Assembly: GCF_040096615.1 (NCBI RefSeq)
Contig: NZ_JBBMEJ010000016.1
Span: 1 to 64,000, forward strand
Source: Blautia_A aquisgranensis
GTDB taxonomy: Bacteria; Bacillota; Clostridia; Lachnospirales; Lachnospiraceae
Direction: 5' to 3'
DNA length: 64,000 nucleotides
The notes below the pieces were generated by a model, which was not told the DNA's origin, searched no databases, and saw nothing but the letters and a program-made list of their open reading frames with translations. Positions 25,505-34,963 of the stretch are shown here, one piece after another (the first letter of the stretch is position 1; each line of letters begins with the position of its first letter). The position numbers were made by a program, and so were the translations under genes.

Positions 25505-26791
25505 TTGAGATTTGTGATAACTGTTATTATTTTCAGCGTTGTAATACTGATTCATGAGCTAGGGCATTTTCTCCTGGCAAAAAAGAATCACATAGAGGTG
25601 CTGGAGTTTTCTCTTGGCATGGGTCCCAGAATACTCAGTACTGTAAAAGGTGGTACTCGTTATTCCTGGAAACTTCTGCCTCTGGGAGGTTCCTGTGCCA
25701 TGGCTGGGGAGGATGCGGAGGATGAAGGTCCGGGAACTTTCAATTCCGCGTCCGTATGGGGGCGAATTGCTGTTGTGGCAGCGGGTCCTGTATTTAATTT
25801 TCTGCTGGCATTTGTGCTGTCTGTGATCATTGTAGGATGTATAGGTTATGATCCGGCTACAGTACTGGAAGTAACGAAGGATTCTGCAGCTGAAAAAGCA
25901 GGTCTTGAAGTTGGTGATGTGATCACCGAGTATCAGGGATACCATATTGATCTGGGAAAAGATCTCTATGTGTATTCGTATCTGAATGAACTTCAGGAAG
26001 GGGATACTATTCATCTGAAGGTAAAACGTGACGGAAAGGAACAGGAGATCTCCTTTAAACCGGATGTAAATGTGAGGTATCTTCTTGGCTTTAACCGCTC
26101 CGATGAAAACTCTATGACAGTAGAATCCCTGATCAAAGGAATGCCACTGGAGGAAGCCGGACTTGAGGCAGGAGATGTGATCACAAAAATCAATGGAGTG
26201 GAAGTCCTTGATGGAAAAGCCTACGAAAAATACATCGAAAAGCATCCGCTGTCCAATGAACCGGTCATGATCACGTATGAGCGCGACGGTCTGGAATATG
26301 AAGCAGAGATTACGCCGAAGGAATACAGAACACCTGTATCTGGATTCGGTTATAATACCTACAGTGAGAAAGCCTCCGGACTTAATGTACTGAAATATGG
26401 TGCAGTGGAAGTGAAATATATGATCCGTACGACCATTCTCAGTTTAAAGGAGCTCGTGACAGGTCATCTTGGAATGAATGATCTGAGTGGTCCGGTTGGG
26501 GTTGCAGATGCGATCGGTAATACTTATGAGCAGTCCAAGAGTGAAGGAACGCTTATGCTCTGGATGAACATGCTGAACATGGCAGTGCTTCTTTCTGCAA
26601 ACCTTGGGGTTATGAATCTACTTCCGCTTCCGGCACTGGATGGAGGAAGACTGGTATTTTTGATTATAGAAGCAATCCGCAGAAAACCGATAAACCGCCG
26701 AATAGAGGGTATGGTACATTTTGCAGGTCTGATGCTTTTGATGGCGTTAATGGTAGTTGTGATGTACAATGATATTCTGAAGATATTCTGA
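25505..26791 (+). CDS. rseP: RIP metalloprotease RseP (site-2 protease)
   Basis: RseP cuts membrane-embedded substrates such as anti-sigma factors and signal-peptide remnants. The 428-residue protein has the zinc motif HELGH in its first helix (residues about 18-22), two PDZ domains (VLEVTKDSAAEKAGLEVGD and VESLIKGMPLEEAGLEAGD) and a C-terminal NLLPLPALDGG that supplies the third ligand. It uses a TTG start one base after the dxr stop, a sign of translational coupling. A terminator follows, ending the pyrH-to-rseP cluster. Confidence 0.95.
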   Translation: MRFVITVIIFSVVILIHELGHFLLAKKNHIEVLEFSLGMGPRILSTVKGGTRYSWKLLPLGGSCAMAGEDAEDEGPGTFNSASVWGRIAVVAAGPVFNFLLAFVLSVIIVGCIGYDPATVLEVTKDSAAEKAGLEVGDVITEYQGYHIDLGKDLYVYSYLNELQEGDTIHLKVKRDGKEQEISFKPDVNVRYLLGFNRSDENSMTVESLIKGMPLEEAGLEAGDVITKINGVEVLDGKAYEKYIEKHPLSNEPVMITYERDGLEYEAEITPKEYRTPVSGFGYNTYSEKASGLNVLKYGAVEVKYMIRTTILSLKELVTGHLGMNDLSGPVGVADAIGNTYEQSKSEGTLMLWMNMLNMAVLLSANLGVMNLLPLPALDGGRLVFLIIEAIRRKPINRRIEGMVHFAGLMLLMALMVVVMYNDILKIF

Positions 26792-26847
26792 CAGAGACTA
26801 TTTGAAAAAGTTCAGAATGAACGAAATATAACAGGATATCATATAAG

Positions 26848-26890
26848 TGCTGTGAGATCTTTTCATGTGAAAGATCCGCAGCATTTTTTT
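26848..26890 (+). terminator. Intrinsic terminator after rseP
   Basis: TGCTGTGAGATCTTT (26848-26862) pairs imperfectly with AAAGATCCGCAGCA (26870-26883), followed by seven T. Confidence 0.85.
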
Positions 26891-26952
26891 AATGAATGCA
26901 TATACTAGCAGAGAGTTCATATGCCTTAAGGTACAAAAAGGAGTTTTTATTT

Positions 26953-28227
26953 ATGAAAGATTCTTCTTATGCATCCATACAGCAAGATATGCCGGATCAG
27001 GGACGGCTTCAGATTACAGTACAGGACGGAGTGAATAATCATCCAATAGAAAATGCCAGAGTTCGGATTTCCTATACGGGAGTACCGGATAATATACTGG
27101 AGGAAGTACGTACAGATTCTTCTGGAAAGACTCCGATGCTTGAACTGGCTGCTCCTCCACTGGAGTACAGCATGAAACCGGTGGAGCAGCAGCCATATTC
27201 AGAATATACCGTTCAGATCAGTGCGGATGGTTTTGAACCAAAGGAAGTAGCAGGAACCGAGATTCTGCCTCAGACAACGGCACAGCAGCCTGCAATGCTG
27301 AGAAGACAGAGTGGCCAGGCGGATGATTTTCAACGGATCGTAATTGGACCGCATACTTTGTTTGGAGAATATCCGCCGAAAAATCCGGAGGCAGAGATCA
27401 AACCGGTCAATGAATCCGGTGAGATCGTTCTGAGCAGGGTTGTGATCCCGGAATATATCGTAGTACATGATGGGCCGGTAGGAGATACTACAGCGCAGAA
27501 TTATTATGTGCGCTATAAAGATTACATCAAAAACGTGGCAAGCAGTGAGATCTACGCAACCTGGCCGGATGATACGATCCGGGCGAACATACTGGCGATC
27601 ATGTCGTTTACGTTGAACAGAGTATACACTGAATGGTATAGAAATAAAGGCTTTGACTACACAATAACCTCCTCCACAGCCTATGATCACAAATGGATTA
27701 ACGGCCGGAATATTTTTGACAGTATTGACCGGATCGTAGATGAACTTTTTGAGAATTATCTTTCCAGACCGGATGTACGTCAGCCGATCCTGACGCAGTA
27801 CTGCGATGGACGCCAGGTACAGTGCAGAGACCGGGGCTGGATGACCCAGTGGGGCAGCAAGGCACTTGGGGATCAGGGATATTCGGCCATTGAGATCATC
27901 CGCAGTTTTTACGGAAATGATATGTATATCAACGTGGCAGAGGCAGTTTCAGGAATACCAGCATCCTGGCCAGGTTATGATCTGACGATAGGCGTTTCCG
28001 GGGAAAAAGTGCAGCAGATACAGGAACAGCTTAATGCGATTGCAAAAGCATATCCTGCCATTCCGTCTGTAGCTGTAGATGGAATTTATGGTCAGGCGAC
28101 GGCAGCCTCCGTGAAAAAATTTCAGAATGTGTTCGGACTGCCAACGTCAGGAGTGGTGGATTATCCGACCTGGTATAAGATCCAGGAAATTTACGTAGCT
28201 GTAACCAGAATCGCAGAATTAAGATAA
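26953..28227 (+). CDS. SleC-like spore cortex-lytic protein with peptidoglycan-binding domain
   Basis: The 424-residue protein has a beta-rich N-terminal region (LQITVQDGVNNHPIENARVRI) like the regulatory fold of SleC. The central catalytic-type region has KNVASSEIYATWPDDTIRAN, SFTLNRVYTEWYR, a YCDG motif and a WMTQWGSKALGDQGY stretch. At the C-terminus (from about residue 350) is a PG_binding_1 domain with VDGIYGQATAASVKKFQ. In clostridia SleC-type proteins degrade spore cortex during germination. The ATG at 26953, nine nt after AAAGGAG, is the start. There is no classical signal peptide, as is usual when the mother cell supplies such enzymes. Confidence 0.82.
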   Translation: MKDSSYASIQQDMPDQGRLQITVQDGVNNHPIENARVRISYTGVPDNILEEVRTDSSGKTPMLELAAPPLEYSMKPVEQQPYSEYTVQISADGFEPKEVAGTEILPQTTAQQPAMLRRQSGQADDFQRIVIGPHTLFGEYPPKNPEAEIKPVNESGEIVLSRVVIPEYIVVHDGPVGDTTAQNYYVRYKDYIKNVASSEIYATWPDDTIRANILAIMSFTLNRVYTEWYRNKGFDYTITSSTAYDHKWINGRNIFDSIDRIVDELFENYLSRPDVRQPILTQYCDGRQVQCRDRGWMTQWGSKALGDQGYSAIEIIRSFYGNDMYINVAEAVSGIPASWPGYDLTIGVSGEKVQQIQEQLNAIAKAYPAIPSVAVDGIYGQATAASVKKFQNVFGLPTSGVVDYPTWYKIQEIYVAVTRIAELR

Positions 28228-28235
28228 AAAAACAT

Positions 28236-28264
28236 TTGACGTTTCGATTCAAACAAAGTATAAT
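28236..28264 (+). promoter_or_regulatory. Promoter for the FUSC-like gene
   Basis: TTGACG at 28236-28241, a 17-bp spacer and a consensus TATAAT at 28259-28264, just after the SleC-like gene. AAGGAG and the ATG at 28301 follow closely. Confidence 0.85.
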
Positions 28265-28300
28265 GGCTGTTTGTATATTTGGAAAAAGGAGCGATGAGAA

Positions 28301-29359
28301 ATGACATTTTATCAGGAACTGCAGTTAAGCTCAACCGGATCAAAACAGCTGATCAAAAATACTACAGACCCAAAAGAAAAAAGAAAACACATATTGATCT
28401 ATAATTTTAAGGTATATCTTGTTATGGTGTTCTGCGTGGCGGTTGTAACACTGTACAGTAAAATAACCGGAAATGACAACAGTGTGGTAGGTGTTACCGT
28501 GCTTCTGGCTGTGCTGGTACTGCGCCAGGCGGATTTCGGGATTCGAACAACACATGGCCTTCTGTCCCTAGCTGGAATCTTCGGAATTCTGATTATAGGT
28601 CCGAGACTTTCCAACATGGTGTCACCGGTACCTGCGTTTTTTATCAATGCGGCATGTATTCTGCTGCTGATGATTTTGGGCTGCCATAATGTGATCATGT
28701 ATAATCATTCTACCTTTGTGCTGGGTTATCTACTTTTGATGGGATACGATGTCACGGGCAGAGCATATGTGCTTCGAGTGGAAGGCCTTCTCGTAGGAAT
28801 GATTCTTTGCATGGTGATTTTCTATAAAAATCAGAAAAACCGTCCGTACCGCAGAACATTTCTGGATCTGTTCCGTGAATTTGATCTGCATTCCTCCAGA
28901 GGCAGATGGTATTTGAGATTGACGCTGATCGTTTCCAGCGCCATGCTGATCATGTCCCTGCTGGGACTTCCAAGAGCAATGTGGGCCGGAATCGCCTGCA
29001 TGTCCGTATGTCTTCCGTTTACAGAAGACTGTAAAGGCAGAGCTGGAAAAAGAGGGCTGTTTAATATTGTCGGCTGCCTGATCTTTGTGGTGCTCTATCT
29101 GGTACTTCCGAAAAGCATGTATCCGTATATCGGAATGATCGGCGGAATCGGAGTAGGATATTCAGCAGGTTATGCGTGGCAGACAGCGTTTAATACCTTT
29201 GGCGCCCTGTCCATCGCATCAGGCCTGTTCGGAATGCCGGCAGCTGTGATGCTCCGTATCGGCGCAAATGTATTTGGAGCAGCTTATACCATGATCTTAA
29301 ATAAGCTGGGCGACAAAGCAGTGCAGTACTTTGGGGTACGGAAAAACGCACAAGCATAA
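28301..29359 (+). CDS. FUSC-like integral membrane protein
   Basis: The 352-residue protein has two sets of about four to six membrane helices separated by a cytoplasmic segment (KNRPYRRTFLDLFREFDLHSSRGRW). This duplicated layout resembles the FUSC/aromatic-acid-exporter group (AaeB, YccS). The second half has FTEDCKGRAGKRGLFNIVGC. The substrate is unknown and the family call rests on architecture rather than on a diagnostic motif. It has its own consensus promoter and a terminator, so it appears monocistronic. Confidence 0.7.
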   Translation: MTFYQELQLSSTGSKQLIKNTTDPKEKRKHILIYNFKVYLVMVFCVAVVTLYSKITGNDNSVVGVTVLLAVLVLRQADFGIRTTHGLLSLAGIFGILIIGPRLSNMVSPVPAFFINAACILLLMILGCHNVIMYNHSTFVLGYLLLMGYDVTGRAYVLRVEGLLVGMILCMVIFYKNQKNRPYRRTFLDLFREFDLHSSRGRWYLRLTLIVSSAMLIMSLLGLPRAMWAGIACMSVCLPFTEDCKGRAGKRGLFNIVGCLIFVVLYLVLPKSMYPYIGMIGGIGVGYSAGYAWQTAFNTFGALSIASGLFGMPAAVMLRIGANVFGAAYTMILNKLGDKAVQYFGVRKNAQA

Positions 29360-29371
29360 AACATTTTCTGT

Positions 29372-29427
29372 AAAATAATGCATCGCAGGGATTGACAGGA
29401 GTCAGTTCCCGGGTGCATTATTTTTTA
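29372..29427 (+). terminator. Intrinsic terminator after the FUSC-like gene
   Basis: AAAATAATGCA (29372-29382) pairs with TGCATTATTTT (29414-29424) and runs into T's; the AT-rich stem with A and T flanks could work in both directions. Confidence 0.8.
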
Positions 29428-29509
29428 TGTCATAGAAAATTACTCTGTAATGTTATAATGACCCAAAATTATTCTCACATATTTTCGAGAAAAAGGAGAA
29501 CTTAAAAAA

Positions 29510-30442
29510 ATGAGTACATTAACTGTCTTGTTACAGCAGATTGGAATGTTCGTGATCTATATCATCACCGGAATCATTCTGATCCGCACCAAAGTACTGA
29601 CCAGGGAAACATTGGAAGTAATTTCCCGCTTCGTGATCAATCTGGCTTTGCCGGTAATGATCTTTGTCAATACCGTTAATGGCGTAGACCGCCAAACATT
29701 TCTTGCATCCTTGCCCATTCTGGGAATTGCGGCAGCCATGTATATCGGACTTCTGATTCTTGGAAAAATATCTGCAAATGTTTTTCATCTGAAGGGAGAT
29801 CATCTGCAGCTGTATCGGGCTATGACCATGTTTGGAAATGTGGGATTTATGGGAATTCCCATTGTGATCAGTATTTATCCGGAAAAAGGAATGCTTTACA
29901 TATCTGTTTTCACGATTATTGATCAGCTAATGCTCTGGACCCTGGGCGTGAAGCTGACTTCTCCGGAAAAAGAGGCTGCGGCATTTAATCCGAAAAAGCT
30001 TATCAACCCTGTAACTGTGGCGATCGTTCTGGCAATGATCTGTGTACTTGCGGGAATACAGATCCCAGAGATCCTTAATTCTGCACTTCAGAAAATGGGA
30101 GCAACTGCAACCCCTCTGGCTATGATCTATCTGGGAGGAATCTTTGCCTGCATAGATGTGCTGAAGTTTATCCGGAAACCGGATTACTATGGGATCGTTC
30201 TTGTAAAAATGCTGGTATTTCCGGTGCTCTTTTATCTGTTGCTGGGACTACTCCCTGTTGCAGCAGATATCCGAATGACAATGGCTCTGACCTCAGCTAT
30301 GCCGGTAATGTCCTCCGTGGTCATGATGGCAAATGCTTCCGGTTCGGACGGAGATTATGCAATGGGAGGAATTCTGGTATCAACAGTATGTGCCATTATA
30401 ACTCTTCCGCTGGTATCCTGGATCTTTCAGCAGATCGGTTAA
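29510..30442 (+). CDS. AEC-family transporter (auxin efflux carrier type)
   Basis: This 310-residue protein has ten predicted membrane helices in two halves. The family features include the N-terminal SRFVINLALPVMIFVN, the central FGNVGFMGIPIV and the C-terminal ALTSAMPVMSSVVMMANASGSDGDYA. Bacterial AEC proteins are secondary carriers for organic acids such as malate; the substrate here is unknown. A second, more divergent AEC gene lies about 3 kb away on the opposite strand. The AAGGAG is 12 nt from the ATG. Confidence 0.9.
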   Translation: MSTLTVLLQQIGMFVIYIITGIILIRTKVLTRETLEVISRFVINLALPVMIFVNTVNGVDRQTFLASLPILGIAAAMYIGLLILGKISANVFHLKGDHLQLYRAMTMFGNVGFMGIPIVISIYPEKGMLYISVFTIIDQLMLWTLGVKLTSPEKEAAAFNPKKLINPVTVAIVLAMICVLAGIQIPEILNSALQKMGATATPLAMIYLGGIFACIDVLKFIRKPDYYGIVLVKMLVFPVLFYLLLGLLPVAADIRMTMALTSAMPVMSSVVMMANASGSDGDYAMGGILVSTVCAIITLPLVSWIFQQIG

Positions 30443-30446
30443 AGTA

Positions 30447-30475
30447 TTGCTCTGAAAAGTAATTTGCCGTATAAT
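30447..30475 (+). promoter_or_regulatory. Promoter for the M18 aminopeptidase gene
   Basis: TTGCTC at 30447-30452, a 17-bp spacer and TATAAT at 30470-30475. Confidence 0.7.
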
Positions 30476-30530
30476 GGCAGTAGCAAAACGGCCTTCCGTT
30501 TTCTGAAAGGCTGGACAGAGGAGAAAACAC

Positions 30531-31799
30531 ATGTACGAAGAAACAACAGAAAAACTTTTGGAATTTATCAGCAAGAGCCCGACTGCATTTCAGGCAGCAG
30601 AAGAAACACGAAAACGTTTTCTGGAGGAGGGTTTTACTGAGCTTAAAGAGGAAGAACACTGGGAACTGGAAAAAGGCGGAAAATATTTTGTCATGCGAAA
30701 TCATTCTGCAATCATTGGATTTTCCATTCCGGTAAATGATTCCAGAAGATATCATATCATTGCAAGTCACAGCGATTCCCCATCTTTTAAGATCAAGGAG
30801 AATCCGGAGATGTCTGTAGGCGGAGCTTATGTGAAGCTGAACGTGGAACGCTACGGAGGAATGATCCTTTCCACATGGTTTGACCGTCCGCTATCTGTGG
30901 CAGGACGTATGATCGTGCGAAAAAACGGCAAGATTCTCGAGAAGCTGGTAGATGCGGACAGAGATCTTGTGATGATCCCAAGCCTTGCCATTCATATGAA
31001 CCGTGATATCAACGGCGGATATCATTATAATGTACAGAAAGACATGCTTCCGCTGTATAGCGGAAACGGCGAAAAGGGCAGCTTTATACGGATGATGGCA
31101 GAACTGGCCGGTGTGCATCCTGAAGATGTCCTGGGACAGGATCTGTTCCTTTATAACCGTATGCCTGGAACTGTCTGGGGCGCAAGAAATGAATTCGTAT
31201 CAAGTCCGAGACTGGATGATCTGCAATGTGCTTTTGCCTCCCTGGAAGGGTTTCTCACAGCAGATAAGAAAAAAAACATTGCAGTCCATTGCGTACTGGA
31301 TAATGAGGAAGTTGGAAGTACTACCAGACAGGGAGCGGCTTCTGCATTTCTGAAGGATGTACTGTACCGGATTCATCTGGCACTTGGTGGCGATCATGAG
31401 GGCTTTCTGATGGCACTTGCCGAGAGCTTTATGATCTCAGCTGACAATGCCCATGCCCTTCATCCCAATTATACAGATAAGGCGGATCCGGTGAATAAAC
31501 CGGTGATGAACGGCGGAATCGTGATCAAATATAACGCGAATCAGAAGTATTGTACGGATGGAATTTCTGCTGCAATCTTTAAAGAGCTTTGCAGAGAAGC
31601 GGAGGTACCGTATCAGACATTTGTAAACCGCTCAGATATTGCAGGCGGATCCACACTTGGAAATATTTCTAACACACAGGCAGCTATGAATACCGTTGAT
31701 ATCGGACTTCCGCAGCTGGCCATGCATTCGGCTTACGAGACGGCCGGAGTGAAGGATACAGAGAGCCTGGTACGCGCGGCACGTGTATTCTACAGATAA
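30531..31799 (+). CDS. apeB: M18-family aminopeptidase
   Basis: The 422-residue protein matches the cytosolic M18 (aspartyl/lysine) aminopeptidases. It has the zinc-ligand HSDSPSFKIK, the DLQCAFASL and catalytic VLDNEEVGSTTRQGA motifs, and the C-terminal RSDIAGGSTLGNISN and MHSAYET with further metal ligands. The enzyme removes N-terminal residues from peptides. The gene has its own promoter, and the HAD gene follows 17 bp later, indicating an operon. Confidence 0.94.
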   Translation: MYEETTEKLLEFISKSPTAFQAAEETRKRFLEEGFTELKEEEHWELEKGGKYFVMRNHSAIIGFSIPVNDSRRYHIIASHSDSPSFKIKENPEMSVGGAYVKLNVERYGGMILSTWFDRPLSVAGRMIVRKNGKILEKLVDADRDLVMIPSLAIHMNRDINGGYHYNVQKDMLPLYSGNGEKGSFIRMMAELAGVHPEDVLGQDLFLYNRMPGTVWGARNEFVSSPRLDDLQCAFASLEGFLTADKKKNIAVHCVLDNEEVGSTTRQGAASAFLKDVLYRIHLALGGDHEGFLMALAESFMISADNAHALHPNYTDKADPVNKPVMNGGIVIKYNANQKYCTDGISAAIFKELCREAEVPYQTFVNRSDIAGGSTLGNISNTQAAMNTVDIGLPQLAMHSAYETAGVKDTESLVRAARVFYR

Positions 31800-31816
31800 G
31801 GCGGAGGATTTTTGAT

Positions 31817-32626
31817 ATGAGCAGAAAAGCAGTATTTTTTGATGCGGACGGAACAGTCTGCGATATGAAAAAAGGCGTGCCGGACAGTGCACTTGAGGCA
31901 ATACGAGCACTGGTGAATAACGGGCATGAAGCCTGGCTGTGTACAGGAAGAAGCAGAGCTTTTGTTCCCGGTTATCTGGAGCAGATTCCCTTTACCGGAA
32001 TGATCAGTGCCTGTGGCTCTACCATTGAGAAAGACGGGAAGCGTCTTTTTAACAAAGAGATGACTCCGGAGATCGCGAAGCTTTCCGTGGAGGTGCTGAG
32101 AAAATATGGTCTGGTTCCTGTAATGGAAGGCGCATACTATATGTATTACGACAAGGATGAATATACAGATGATGTGAACTGGTATGCCAGCCTGATCACG
32201 GAAACACTGGGAGAGAGATGGCGTCCGATCCGGGGAAACGAAGACCATATGCAGATCAACAAGATCAGCGCAAAAATGATGCCCGGTTGTGATGCGGAAA
32301 AAGCCCTTTCCATTCTGAGAGAGTACTATGACATTATCCGTCATGAGGGCAGCAGCTCTTTTGTGGGAAATACCATTGAGCTTGTGCCAAAGGGCTTCAA
32401 CAAGGCCGTGGGAATTGCAACGGTGATCCGGCTATTTGACATTCCGTGGGAGGATACCATAGTATTCGGAGACAGCAATAATGATCTGGCAATGTTTGAA
32501 TATGCAGCAACGAAGGTTGCCATGGGAAATGCTTCTCCGAAGATCAAAGAGCTTGCAGACTATGTAACTTCCGATATGTTCCATTATGGAATACGGGACG
32601 GATTAAGGTATCTGAAGCTGATCTGA
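31817..32626 (+). CDS. HAD-family (Cof-type) sugar-phosphatase-like hydrolase
   Basis: The 269-residue protein has the HAD motif I FFDADGTVCD with the nucleophile Asp, motif II CTGRS and the motif IV FGDSNNDLAMFEYA, with a Cof-type cap in between. Such proteins usually dephosphorylate sugar phosphates or FMN; the substrate is unknown. It is the second gene of the apeB transcript (17-bp gap, GGCGGAGG ribosome site) and is followed by a large stem-loop. Confidence 0.92.
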   Translation: MSRKAVFFDADGTVCDMKKGVPDSALEAIRALVNNGHEAWLCTGRSRAFVPGYLEQIPFTGMISACGSTIEKDGKRLFNKEMTPEIAKLSVEVLRKYGLVPVMEGAYYMYYDKDEYTDDVNWYASLITETLGERWRPIRGNEDHMQINKISAKMMPGCDAEKALSILREYYDIIRHEGSSSFVGNTIELVPKGFNKAVGIATVIRLFDIPWEDTIVFGDSNNDLAMFEYAATKVAMGNASPKIKELADYVTSDMFHYGIRDGLRYLKLI

Positions 32627-32640
32627 TTAGATATGTACAT

Positions 32641-32734
32641 AAAAATACGGCGGGAACTGTAAACAGTGAGACGGCCCCAAGAAGTCTAGCTTTTTGGAGT
32701 CGATACACGGGACAGGTTCCTGCCGTATTTTTAA
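32641..32734. terminator. Large stem-loop terminator between convergent genes
   Basis: AAAATACGGCGGGAACTGT (32642-32660) pairs with ACAGGTTCCTGCCGTATTTT (32713-32732), with small interruptions, around a 51-nt apical region, then T's. A and T runs on both sides fit a shared terminator for the HAD gene and the convergent AEC gene. Confidence 0.75.
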
Positions 32735-32775
32735 TGAATTTTTTGTCTGAATCAGGACAGCCGAAATTTCAAAAC

Positions 32776-33720
32776 TCAGACAAGCCCGAGATTCCGGCAG
32801 ATAAAGAGCCAGAAAGTCAGGGTAAAAGAGCTCAAAAGCGTTGTGAGAAGTACAACACCGGAGGTAAAAGAGCCTTCGTGATCCATGTTTTTTGCCATGA
32901 CAAAACAACTTACAGTGCTGGCAGAGCCAAGCATGATGATAATGGAAACAAGCTTATCCCTGGTAAAACCACGGGAAATGGCAAGAGGAAGAAAGAGTGC
33001 TTCATATCCTACAAGCTTCATAAAGGTACACACGACAGATGCTTTCAGTCTGGAAAAAGCTTTTCCAAAACGGAGAGAGCCTCCCATAGCCATCAGTCCC
33101 AGAGGGGTTGCTGTTTTTGCAAGGTTGCCGACTGTGGAATCCAGAATCTTTGGAAACGGAAACCGTAAAAGAGACCAGACCATGCCTGCTGCAATGCCTA
33201 GGATGATCGGATTGGTTACAATACCCTTCAGGGTTTTCTTAAGGGCGGTACGGTCCAGCCGGCCCTGTCCGGGCTTAAATACAGAAAGCACAACAACAGC
33301 CATCACATTATAGAGGGGCACACTGGCAATAATCATCAGAGGTGCCATACCTGCGTTTCCATAAAGATTCTGGATAACCGCGATTCCCAGGATCGCGGCG
33401 CTACTTCGGTAAGAAGCCTGGATAAACTCACCGCGGATATCTGACGGATGAAGAAACAGCGACAGAAGAACGGAAATTGTAATGCTTAAAGAAGTGATCA
33501 CGAAGCAGAAGATTACCATTTTCAGATCCCAGACCTTGTAAATATCTACCTGAGCAATATCCTGAAACAGAAGAACAGGCAGAGCTGCCACAAATACGAA
33601 TTTATTCATACGGCTGACGAAAGCATCATCAAAAAGTCCGATTCTGCGGAAAAAATATCCAAGAAGCAGAGTGAAAAAAATCGGTATGGTAGCATTCAGA
33701 CAGAAAATAAGATTTTCCAT
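32776..33720 (-). CDS. AEC-family transporter, second paralogue
   Basis: This 314-residue membrane protein has the AEC pattern of two five-helix halves, with MNKFVFVAALPVLLFQDIA and the central ASYRSSAAILGIAVIQNLYG, and MIIMLGSASTVSCFVMAKNM near the end. The ATG at 33720 with AAGGAGG (plus-strand 33730-33736) is the start; an in-frame ATG at 33753 precedes the ribosome site. It differs clearly from the AEC gene at 29.5 kb, so it is not a recent duplicate. The substrate is unknown. Confidence 0.9.
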   Translation of the reverse strand: MENLIFCLNATIPIFFTLLLGYFFRRIGLFDDAFVSRMNKFVFVAALPVLLFQDIAQVDIYKVWDLKMVIFCFVITSLSITISVLLSLFLHPSDIRGEFIQASYRSSAAILGIAVIQNLYGNAGMAPLMIIASVPLYNVMAVVVLSVFKPGQGRLDRTALKKTLKGIVTNPIILGIAAGMVWSLLRFPFPKILDSTVGNLAKTATPLGLMAMGGSLRFGKAFSRLKASVVCTFMKLVGYEALFLPLAISRGFTRDKLVSIIIMLGSASTVSCFVMAKNMDHEGSFTSGVVLLTTLLSSFTLTFWLFICRNLGLV

Positions 33721-33755
33721 AAAGAAAGCCTCCTTGGGGTAAAATATATCCACTT

Positions 33756-33783
33756 ATTATATCGAATCCACGAAAATTGTCAA
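33756..33783 (-). promoter_or_regulatory. Promoter for the minus-strand AEC gene
   Basis: Read on the minus strand: TTGACA (plus 33778-33783), a 16-bp spacer and TATAAT (plus 33756-33761). Confidence 0.8.
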
Positions 33784-33869
33784 ACTAGGTGTACGGAACT
33801 GTAAATTTCTGGTATGATAAACAGTATTGTCAAAAACGGCACAGGGTTTAAGAAGGAGAAAGGAAAGAA

Positions 33870-34910
33870 ATGAGATACGGAAAGATACGGATCGAGGATG
33901 GCTTTTTTGTATTTAACAGACATATGATGCTGAACAGTCTTCCATGCAAGGACATTCTCTGGGCATATATGCGTAGGGAAGGCGCGGATAGAACGGGAGA
34001 GAAGCAGCTGATCATCAACTATCTGGTAATTATAACAAGACGTCAGAAACGTTATAAATTCGATATGACAGAACAGGAGGTTCAGGATTGTCTCAGACTT
34101 CTTAAGGTACTGAATCCGGATATGGCAGTAGGTTTTCCAAAGGGCAGCAGGCTGCCACTGCAGAACCTTCCCAATACCAGAGATCTTGGGGCACTGATGA
34201 CTGAGGACGGTTCGCATATTCTGCCAAGAAAGCTTTTACGAAGCGGTGAGATCTATCATGCCTCCATGGCAGACAGCCGTATTCTTTCAGAAGAATATAA
34301 TGTAAAAACAGTGATCGATTTCCGGTCAGCAGCAGAAGTAAAGAAAAAACCGGATGATATCATGGCAGGGGTAGAATATTATCATATTCCGATTCTGGAT
34401 GAGGAGAGCGGAGGAAGAAGTTTTTTCGAACAGGTGATGTCCTGCTATGGAGATACGGACAAGTACATGCAGGACAGATATCGCAGCTTCCTTACTGATG
34501 AATATTCCCTGAAACAGTATGCACGTTTTCTGGATGTCCTTCTTCATGTAAAAAACGGAGCAGTTGTTTTTCACAGTACAACAGGAGAAGACCGGGCAGG
34601 CGTAGGAACTGCACTGCTTCTTTTTGCGCTGGGTGTCTCGAAGGAGACTATCCGGAAAGATTTTATAAGATCAAATCCCTGCTTTGAGGAAGAACTTAAA
34701 TATATGCACAGACTTTATCGCGCATATCGTCCGGAAAACATCCAGAAATTTGAAAATCTGACAGCCTTTTACCAGGTAAAAGAATCTTATATCAATACCG
34801 TATTCGATGTGATCGAAAAAGAAAATGGCGGTGTGGAAAAGTTCCTGCGGAAGAAGCTTTATCTGACACCCAAAGCACTCGAAGAGCTTCGAAACAAATA
34901 TCTGATCTGA
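33870..34910 (+). CDS. Tyrosine-phosphatase-like protein with Ser in place of catalytic Cys
   Basis: The 346-residue protein joins an N-terminal region of about 70 residues (GFFVFNRHMM, KDILWAYMRREG, YLVIITRRQKRYKFDMTE; a small beta-rich, PH-like domain) to a bacterial tyrosine/lipid-phosphatase domain (NLPNTRDLGAL, LLRSGEIYHAS, TVIDFRSAAEV). Its P-loop reads HSTTGEDRAG at residues 235-244, where active members have HCxxGKDRTG. The catalytic Cys is Ser236 (AGT at 34575-34577), one base from TGT. Phosphatase activity should be lost or greatly reduced, so it may bind phosphoproteins or phospholipids. There is no signal peptide, and the gene is otherwise intact. Confidence 0.82.
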   Translation: MRYGKIRIEDGFFVFNRHMMLNSLPCKDILWAYMRREGADRTGEKQLIINYLVIITRRQKRYKFDMTEQEVQDCLRLLKVLNPDMAVGFPKGSRLPLQNLPNTRDLGALMTEDGSHILPRKLLRSGEIYHASMADSRILSEEYNVKTVIDFRSAAEVKKKPDDIMAGVEYYHIPILDEESGGRSFFEQVMSCYGDTDKYMQDRYRSFLTDEYSLKQYARFLDVLLHVKNGAVVFHSTTGEDRAGVGTALLLFALGVSKETIRKDFIRSNPCFEEELKYMHRLYRAYRPENIQKFENLTAFYQVKESYINTVFDVIEKENGGVEKFLRKKLYLTPKALEELRNKYLI

Positions 34911-34916
34911 CACTCC

Positions 34917-34949
34917 AAAATGCTTCTTATTAATTTTTGAAGGCATTTT
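34917..34949 (+). terminator. Weak stem-loop after the phosphatase-like gene
   Basis: AAAATGCTTC (34917-34926) pairs with GAAGGCATTTT (34939-34949) with one bulge; there is no long T run after it, so termination may be partial. Confidence 0.5.
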
Positions 34950-34963
34950 ACGAGAAATTTTGA

